NCBI GenBank assembly: GCA_937981455.1
Contig: CALJNV010000060.1
Location: forward strand, 1 to 34,276
DNA length: 34,276 bases
Reading direction: 5' to 3'
Origin: an uncultured Bacteroidales bacterium
GTDB lineage: Bacteria > Bacteroidota > Bacteroidia > Bacteroidales > TTA-H9
This document shows, piece after piece, positions 33,506 to 34,276 of this stretch (within the stretch, counting starts at the first letter, position 1; the number at the start of each line of letters is the position of its first letter). Below the pieces are notes generated by a model. That model saw only the letters and a list, made by a program, of their open reading frames with translations, did no database searches and had not been told where the DNA came from. The translations under genes were made by a program, and so were the position numbers.

Positions 33506-33914
33506 TATCCGACAGATAACACTAATACCAATAGATAAAAATTCTTAAAAAATTTATTGAAATTCTACTCAACTTACATTAGGTCTCAACGAGGCTCTTT
33601 GTACCTTCATTACGTCTATTACTTGGGACATCCGAGTTACATCCATGAAGGGCAGGATTACAATACGATTCATTCGAATAGTTAATAAAATGTTGTAAAT
33701 CTTCGCTTAGCAAACCAGTATTGTCTGACAAAGACAAATTATGTAATAAACACTAATTTTTTAATAGACTAATAGTTTTTTTAAAATTTTTAACCTTAAT
33801 TGGCAGTATAAATTATGTAATCTAAATTAATATTTTCATATTAATTAAATTACTTATAATATTCATTTAAAGTCAATTTTATAACGAATAAAATGTTTTA
33901 GTAAAAGTAATTTT
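33506..33914. other. A+T-rich intergenic region before the last gene
   Basis: About 409 bases with no supported gene. The part from 33730 on is very A+T-rich with homopolymer runs. No clear promoter consensus at proper spacing was found, though a promoter for the next gene is expected here. Confidence 0.5.
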
Positions 33915-34276
33915 ATGGGAACAAAAATTTTGTATCAAGGAAAAATACGCGATGGACAATTTGGCAATTTCACTGATGAAATATATAAAATATGTGAAGA
34001 AATAGATACAGGCTTAATATATTTAGAGCCCTTTCCTGAAATTGACTATACTGATGATAAATATAGAGAAAGTGTTAATGGAGAAAATTCTGTAGCAAAT
34101 TATTATAAACTTCATGAGGAAAATCAATTGAAATTATTCACCAGACTTTATCCCTATTTAAAGCGAAATCAATCAGTTGCTGATATTGGATGTGGAGGAG
34201 GAATTTTTCTAGATCTTGCAAAAAGCCTTGATTGTAGTACCATCGGAGTAGAGCCGAATTTTCTTTTCTTTTCCTT
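33915..34276 (+). CDS. class I SAM-dependent methyltransferase, N-terminal part (runs off the window)
   Basis: 120 residues are visible from ATG 33915 to the right edge with no stop. VADIGCGGGIFLDLAKSL is SAM motif I and GVEPNF is the next strand ending in the acidic residue. Residues 1-75 form an unusual extension with many acidic and Tyr residues (YLEPFPEIDYTDDKYRES). In a polysaccharide locus it probably methylates a sugar or other glycan precursor; the substrate is unknown. Its base composition is clearly more A+T-rich than the upstream genes, suggesting separate acquisition. Confidence 0.8.
   Translation, partial: MGTKILYQGKIRDGQFGNFTDEIYKICEEIDTGLIYLEPFPEIDYTDDKYRESVNGENSVANYYKLHEENQLKLFTRLYPYLKRNQSVADIGCGGGIFLDLAKSLDCSTIGVEPNFLFFS

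Noticed and set aside
23353-34276. Diversity-generating retroelement or invertible promoter system
   Set aside because: No reverse transcriptase, recombinase or paired inverted repeats flanking the promoter were found in the window.

Overview
The window comes from a member of the Bacteroidota. The evidence is a TonB-dependent receptor overlapping a DUF4249 lipoprotein gene, a PorT-family protein beside ubiE, a type IX secretion sorting domain on an M1 peptidase, an UpxY-type antiterminator heading a polysaccharide locus, promoters of the TTG / TAnnTTTG type, and no visible Shine-Dalgarno sequences. The genus cannot be named from this sequence alone.

Layout. Positions 1-3615 carry surface genes on the plus strand: the 3' part of a TonB-dependent receptor, a DUF4249 lipoprotein and two tandem paralogous lipoproteins of unknown role. 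A DUF5009-type membrane acyltransferase follows (3755-4855). Positions 4932-21344 are mostly minus-strand housekeeping genes: gcvP, an M1 peptidase, an unknown gene, porT, ubiE, a heptose-7-phosphate kinase, a Gfo/Idh/MocA oxidoreductase, a thioredoxin-fold protein, lon, and a murL-murD pair. One unknown plus-strand gene sits at 8045-8833. yqgE, a yciO-like gene and tRNA-Lys(TTT) are on the plus strand at 21433-22890.

From 23273 to the right edge lies a surface polysaccharide locus. It has a promoter with an overlapping palindrome, upxY, a four-helix-bundle (S23-like) gene, a winged-helix/nucleotidyltransferase-like gene, a UDP-hexose 4-epimerase, gmd and fcl (GDP-L-fucose), a broken second copy of capG, then capE, a cupin gene, capF, a second four-helix-bundle gene and capG (UDP-N-acetyl-L-fucosamine), and the start of a methyltransferase. 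The locus therefore makes at least three kinds of sugar-nucleotide donor: GDP-fucose, UDP-FucNAc and probably a UDP-Gal/GalNAc-type sugar. Transferases and export genes are presumably beyond the right edge.

Two things stand out. First, murL overlaps murD. MurL is the UDP-MurNAc-L-Ala-L-Glu epimerase described in Xanthomonas, so this organism may set the D-Glu of its peptidoglycan after L-Glu has been ligated, instead of using glutamate racemase. The MurD here carries DSIATIP where classical MurD has DSKATN. Second, perfectly phased 7-nt and 8-nt tandem arrays sit exactly at gene boundaries. They supply stop codons (lon, the first four-helix-bundle gene), abut start codons (the winged-helix gene, the epimerase, capG), and related repeat sequence interrupts the capF and capG reading frames.
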